Source of the DNA: an uncultured Bacteroidota bacterium
Lineage (GTDB): Bacteria; Bacteroidota; Bacteroidia; JADZBD01
DNA length: 28,037 bases
NCBI GenBank assembly: GCA_937924855.1
Contig: CALEYQ010000004.1
Coordinates: forward strand, 1 to 28,037
Reading direction: 5' to 3'
Below, in pieces: positions 25,005-28,037 of the stretch. Made by a program: the position numbers and the translations under genes. How positions within the stretch are numbered: the stretch's first letter is position 1; each line of letters begins with the position of its first letter. Under the pieces are notes generated by a model, which was given only the letters and a program-made list of their open reading frames with translations, did not search any database and had not been told where the DNA came from.

Positions 25005-25019
25005 TTTAGATAATCTAAA
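25005..25019. repeat. AT-rich 15-bp palindrome
   Basis: TTTAGAT, one A, then ATCTAAA: a perfect 7-bp inverted repeat just before the foldable element. It could be an operator or the edge of an inserted element; neither can be shown here. Confidence 0.5.
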
Positions 25020-25033
25020 TTGCGGGTGGCTTT

Positions 25034-25145
25034 GGCCGCTTCGTTGGGGCAGCAGTGTGGGTGGTAAAGATGGATGCAGAGCAGCCATCGCAGGGCGTTT
25101 GAAGCGGCCTTGACTTTTGGCTCCTTTGTGTCAAGACAAAGGAGC
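25034..25145. other. Foldable non-coding element, possible repeat or small RNA
   Basis: Three pairings are visible. The outer arms ggccgcttc (25034-25042) and gaagcggcc (25101-25109) match over 9 bp, gatgg (25069-25073) pairs with ccatc (25085-25089) inside them, and gctcctttgt (25120-25129) pairs with acaaaggagc (25136-25145) as a 10-bp stem with a 6-nt loop. No convincing coding frame fits. I recall similar tgacttttgg...tttgtgtcaagacaaa stretches between genes of other Bacteroidota, which would make this a dispersed element, but this was not searched. Confidence 0.45.
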
Positions 25146-25206
25146 GAAGAAAAGAAAATTAAAATGAATGTACTTGTCAACCATGTGAGGAAATGCATGT
25201 GTTCCT

Positions 25207-25346
25207 GTCCCTTCGACAAGCCCAGGGACCGTACTTCGACAAGCTCAGGAACCGAGATGGGTCGTTGAGTCCACCTGCGGCGGATAAACTCTGTCGAAAC
25301 GACAAGGGGGGAGCAAGAACTGTCCCTTCGACAAGCTCAGCGACCC
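25207..25346. repeat. Inverted, interrupted copy of the left-edge 95-bp unit
   Basis: From 25231 to 25346 the sequence follows the reverse complement of the 95-bp unit at 1-95 (cttcgaca...gctcagg, ccgagatgggtcgttgag, ctgtcgaaacgacaagg, gagcaagaactgtccc). About 20 extra bases (25270-25290, containing ccacctgcggcgga) split it in two. A further partial copy (cccttcgacaagcccaggg) precedes it at 25209-25227. The distal end forms the 3' end of the truncated GIY-YIG frame. Confidence 0.9.
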
Positions 25347-25465
25347 AATGAAAAACTTGCCTCCTTCCCGTTATTGTGTTCCTCCAGCCTGCGCAAAGGA
25401 TTATCCGATACTCCCTTGTAGGACTGTCCAAACTTCTCACTATATAAAATATAAACCCAATACAT
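25337..25465 (-). pseudogene. Truncated GIY-YIG endonuclease-like gene
   Basis: A 42-codon frame begins at the ATG at 25465 and reads MYWVYILYSEKFGQSYKG, then VSDNPLRRLEEHNNGKEASF, then SLGR and a stop. The start matches the N-terminal half of small single-domain GIY-YIG proteins (usually 80-100 residues): VYI for the GIY strand, YKG for the YIG strand, and an RRLxEHN helix with the conserved Arg. The second half of the domain, with its catalytic Glu, is missing. The frame runs into the inverted repeat and ends at TGA within it, which suggests that repeat insertion or recombination removed the 3' part. It lies 48 nt downstream of tRNA-Phe on the same strand. It is too short for usual gene callers. 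Confidence 0.75.
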
Positions 25466-25499
25466 ATAAAAACAAACCCCGGAGTTTTATTTCCGGGGT
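25465..25499 (-). terminator. Intrinsic terminator of tRNA-Phe
   Basis: The arms accccgga (25476-25483) and tccggggt (25492-25499) form an 8-bp GC-rich stem with an 8-nt loop. On the minus strand it is followed by TTGTTTTTA, 14 nt past the tRNA 3' end. The T tail runs up to the ATG of the GIY-YIG remnant. Confidence 0.8.
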
Positions 25500-25512
25500 C
25501 CTGCTTTTGTTG

Positions 25513-25585
25513 TGGTGACGGAGGGAATCGAACCCCCGACACAAGGATTTTCAGTCCTTTGCTCTACCGACTGAGCTACGTCACC
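25513..25585 (-). tRNA. tRNA-Phe (anticodon GAA)
   Basis: A 73-nt cloverleaf on the minus strand. The acceptor stem is GGTGACG/CGTCACC, the D arm is GCTC...GAGC, the anticodon stem AAGGA/TCCTT holds the loop CTGAAAA with anticodon GAA, the variable loop is GTGTC, and the T arm GGGGG/CCCTC has the loop TTCGATT. The discriminator base is A. CCA is not encoded (A is followed by CA), so it must be added after transcription. Confidence 0.98.
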
Positions 25586-25608
25586 TTTAGGGTAAAATTT
25601 TAGGGACG

Positions 25609-25638
25609 CAAACCTACGGTTTTTTCCTGAACCTGCAA
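25609..25638 (-). promoter_or_regulatory. Promoter of tRNA-Phe
   Basis: On the minus strand TTG (25636-25638), a 19-nt spacer and TAGGTTTG (25609-25616) match the Bacteroidota consensus fully. The -7 box is 23 nt upstream of the tRNA 5' end, a sensible leader length for RNase P processing. Confidence 0.65.
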
Positions 25639-25681
25639 TAATTTTTTTGGAAGAATTTCCCCTATTCCATTGACCCTCAGA

Positions 25682-28037
25682 TTACTCGGCCGAGAGAACC
25701 TCAAAACGGGCACTCAGGGAATTGCCCGATTCATCATAGAGCGTAAGCAGGTGCTTTCCCGGTGAAGGTGCCACCTCCATTTGATGAAAATTCCTGGTGG
25801 TTCCCAAATATACATCGTCGAGGTGCCAGAAAATAACCTCTCCGGGCCGACGGTGAACTACTTCCAGAACGGCCCGGCCAAGACTTCCGTCCTGAGTTTT
25901 CGGAATCTGAATAATACTTTCAGGCCTGGGGTAAATCAATGCCATATTTCGTTCCTGTGTAGCCAAACCGCATTCGGGCTTAAAGGGAGGCAGAGGAACA
26001 TAACCGGGATTCTTGTACAGGTAAAATTTCTCCATCAGCGGAGGGAGTACAAAAACCGTTTTCTCCACCATGTTACTTTCCTTCTCGCAATCGCGGGTTA
26101 CCCGAAAGGTTTCTTTTTTATTCATGAATACCTTTTTATGGTAGGGACAAGCCGTTGTTCCAAGGCAGGTGGTGGGAACCGGAATAGTGTCAGCCTCCGG
26201 ACAATCCGGACCCATCCGGTGACCGCTTTTTTTGCAGACAGGAATTTTATGGAGATAGTCGGCAGGAATCTGAAACCAACCTGCGGGCGGAAGAAGGGAA
26301 AATACTTCAAACATCGCCGGAGCGGCAGCCAGCACGCCGGTAATTCCCGGTCTTCCTTCTCCGTCGGCATTACCTACCCAAACGGCAACTACATAGTCGG
26401 GATTAACTCCAATAGCCCATCCGTCGCGAAAGCCAAAACTGGTTCCTGTTTTCCAGGCAATCTTCGATGAACTGGCAAAACTTTTCCAGGCCGCATCCAC
26501 ATCGGGCCGGCCTACCTCCACCATGGCCTCAAAGGTTGACCAGATAAGTCCCGGATCTGGAAACTTTTCATACGGAATAAATTTTCTTTCCCCCGACAAA
26601 AAAGAAAATTCAGGAACTCCCTTTCGTTGTTTCTCAGGCTCGTTAACCGAATTCATTTTTGCAGCAAGCCCGGCATACAGGCGACCAAGCTCCCATAAAT
26701 TGGCTTCGGCACCTCCCAAAATCAAAGACAGTCCATAATGCGAAGCAGGTTTGGAAAGCGTTGTCAACCCAAGACTCTGCAAGTTTCGTTGAAATTTTTC
26801 CACCCCGTATTCATTCAGCATTTTAACCGCCGGAATATTCAGAGAACGCGAAAGGGCTTTATGCGCAGGCACAGCACCATCGAAACCGGGATTAAAATTT
26901 TTCGGACTGTATCCGCCAATGCAGGTGGGAACATCCTGAACCAACTGATGCGGCATCAGCTTTCCGTCTTCGAGCATCGACAAATACAAAAGCGGCTTCA
27001 AAATACTTCCCGTACTTCGGGGAGCCTGGATCACATCCACGGCACTGCCGTTTTCACCACTTTCTTCAATTACATTTCCATGGTAAGCTAATATTTCTCC
27101 CGATCTGACCCCAGCCACCAGAATAGCCATATTATTAATTCCGGCAGCACGCATTTTTTGAATCGAGCGGTTTATTACGGTTCCCACCGAACGCTGCAGA
27201 TTTCCATCAATGGTTGAAGATATCTGCATGCCGTTCATTCCCGACTTTACACATTGTTGCAACAGATGCGGGCAATGCTGCGGTATGGCAAAAGGTTTTG
27301 GAGGAATGGGCTCTTTTACCGCAAGTGAATAGGTGGTATGATCCATAAAACCGGATTGAAACAAACTTTTTAAAAGCCGGTTTCTTTTGGCAAAAAGCCG
27401 TTCCTGATTTTTACCGGGAAAAATTAAACCGGGAGCATTGGGTAAAATAGCCAGGGTAGCCGACTCAGCCCAGGATAAATTTTCGGCTGACCTCCCAAAA
27501 TACCTCCAGGAGGCTGCTTCAAGTCCCACCACGTTACCTCCAAATGGAGCATTTGAAGCATACAGGGCAAGAATTTCCGCTTTGTTATACTTAAACTCAA
27601 GCCTTGTGGCAAAAATAATTTCCATGAGTTTTTCCCACAGGTTTCTTCGCTTTTTATTGCGCGACATCCGAGCCAGCTGCATGGTTATCGTGCTCCCACC
27701 ACTAACCACCCTTCCGGCTTTGAAATTCTGAATGGCCGCACGTCCAAGGGCAGTCAGTGAAACCCCTTTGTGCAAAGGGAATTTTCTGTCCTCAAATTGC
27801 AAGAGGCAATACATGAATTTCCTGGGAACCCTTTCTTCAGCAGGAAAACGCCATTGACCGTCTTCACTGATTCGTGCCGATAACAAATTATCTTTCCGGT
27901 CGAACAAAATGGTTGAAGTGGGAGCCGGAAATAACTTGCCGGGTAACAGGTTGTAATACCACCAGAGGAAAACCAAAGAAAAAAATAACAGCCACCGGAG
28001 CAAAATCCGGTTCGAAATCTTTGGGCGGAACCCCGGG
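25682..28037 (-). CDS. pbpC: Penicillin-binding protein 1C (peptidoglycan glycosyltransferase), 5' end outside window
   Basis: Class A-type PBP anchored in the inner membrane. A membrane segment (about 2-20 counted from the TTG at 28003) leads to a glycosyltransferase domain with FEDRKFPLHKGVS (catalytic Glu71) and GGSTITMQLAR (102-112). The transpeptidase-like domain has Ser333-x-x-Lys336 (GSILKP), SLN (387-389) and KTGTS (518-522). A PbpC-specific C-terminal domain ends the protein (about 690-773). The glycosyltransferase polymerises lipid II; E. coli PbpC binds few beta-lactams and its transpeptidase role is unclear. The frame stays open from 28003 to the window edge and reads RPKISNR before the membrane segment, a normal cytoplasmic tail, so the true start lies beyond the edge. 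An alpha-2-macroglobulin gene often precedes pbpC and may lie there. Confidence 0.95.
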   Translation of the reverse strand, partial: PGFRPKISNRILLRWLLFFSLVFLWWYYNLLPGKLFPAPTSTILFDRKDNLLSARISEDGQWRFPAEERVPRKFMYCLLQFEDRKFPLHKGVSLTALGRAAIQNFKAGRVVSGGSTITMQLARMSRNKKRRNLWEKLMEIIFATRLEFKYNKAEILALYASNAPFGGNVVGLEAASWRYFGRSAENLSWAESATLAILPNAPGLIFPGKNQERLFAKRNRLLKSLFQSGFMDHTTYSLAVKEPIPPKPFAIPQHCPHLLQQCVKSGMNGMQISSTIDGNLQRSVGTVINRSIQKMRAAGINNMAILVAGVRSGEILAYHGNVIEESGENGSAVDVIQAPRSTGSILKPLLYLSMLEDGKLMPHQLVQDVPTCIGGYSPKNFNPGFDGAVPAHKALSRSLNIPAVKMLNEYGVEKFQRNLQSLGLTTLSKPASHYGLSLILGGAEANLWELGRLYAGLAAKMNSVNEPEKQRKGVPEFSFLSGERKFIPYEKFPDPGLIWSTFEAMVEVGRPDVDAAWKSFASSSKIAWKTGTSFGFRDGWAIGVNPDYVVAVWVGNADGEGRPGITGVLAAAPAMFEVFSLLPPAGWFQIPADYLHKIPVCKKSGHRMGPDCPEADTIPVPTTCLGTTACPYHKKVFMNKKETFRVTRDCEKESNMVEKTVFVLPPLMEKFYLYKNPGYVPLPPFKPECGLATQERNMALIYPRPESIIQIPKTQDGSLGRAVLEVVHRRPGEVIFWHLDDVYLGTTRNFHQMEVAPSPGKHLLTLYDESGNSLSARFEVLSAE

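Noticed and set aside
24899..25219. A 106-codon minus-strand frame across the foldable element
   Set aside because: The predicted protein overlaps hairpins and repeats and shows no known domain. Similar phrases recur as spurious ORFs in Bacteroidota intergenic DNA (recollection).
24608..25512. Integrative element inserted at tRNA-Phe
   Set aside because: No integrase, no duplicated tRNA 3' end and no att-like direct repeat are visible, so the GIY-YIG remnant and repeats alone do not support an integrated element.
25177..25542. A 121-codon minus-strand frame overlapping tRNA-Phe and the repeat
   Set aside because: It covers the tRNA and repeat in a different frame from the GIY-YIG remnant. 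The GIY-YIG similarity is only in the shorter frame starting at 25465.

Overview
The window is from a chromosome of a Bacteroidota bacterium, probably an uncultured environmental lineage near Saprospiraceae/Chitinophagales. The phylum is supported by two secreted proteins ending in type IX secretion (T9SS) sorting domains, three DUF1573 proteins, a lipoprotein with an acidic surface-export signal, TPR/transmembrane/SpoIIE phosphatases, and TAnnTTTG boxes in front of several genes. The species cannot be told from the sequence.

Layout, left to right. 1-311: a tandem array of 95-bp units of the cttcgacaagctcagg type, cut by the window edge. 312-3020 (-): valS. 3157-6233 (+): three consecutive DUF1573 genes, a small secreted hypothetical and hemL. 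6274-7614 (+): purB, whose last codons hold a terminator that faces the opposite strand. 7619-12386 (-): a lipoprotein with its own promoter, then (in transcription order) DUF5522, hutU and a TPR-SpoIIE phosphatase packed tightly together. 12501-15540 (+): a secreted M14 carboxypeptidase with a T9SS tail and a degenerate DUF922-like protein. 15545-16465 (-): heme A synthase. 16532-18936 (+): two overlapping beta-barrel genes and a ThiF/MoeB-rhodanese fusion. 18933-21032 (-): a second TPR-SpoIIE protein with a damaged metal site next to a 20-base poly(A) run. 21119-24607 (-): a 1162-residue secreted beta-propeller/PKD protein with a T9SS tail. 24608-25512: a gene-poor patch with a 23-bp tandem array, a foldable element of about 110 nt, an inverted and interrupted copy of the left-edge 95-bp unit, and a 42-codon truncated GIY-YIG gene. 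25513-25585 (-): tRNA-Phe with a clear promoter and terminator. 25682 to the right edge (-): pbpC, whose start lies outside the window.

Most genes are housekeeping: tRNA charging, tetrapyrrole and heme A synthesis, purine synthesis, histidine catabolism and peptidoglycan synthesis. The rest are envelope, secreted or signalling genes. I see no complete new defence or mobile system. The observations most worth checking are the probable pseudophosphatase with its A20 tract, the GIY-YIG remnant cut by a repeat beside tRNA-Phe, the inverted repeat families about 25 kb apart, terminator-like hairpins inside coding sequence, and promoter boxes so close to start codons that some mRNAs may be leaderless.
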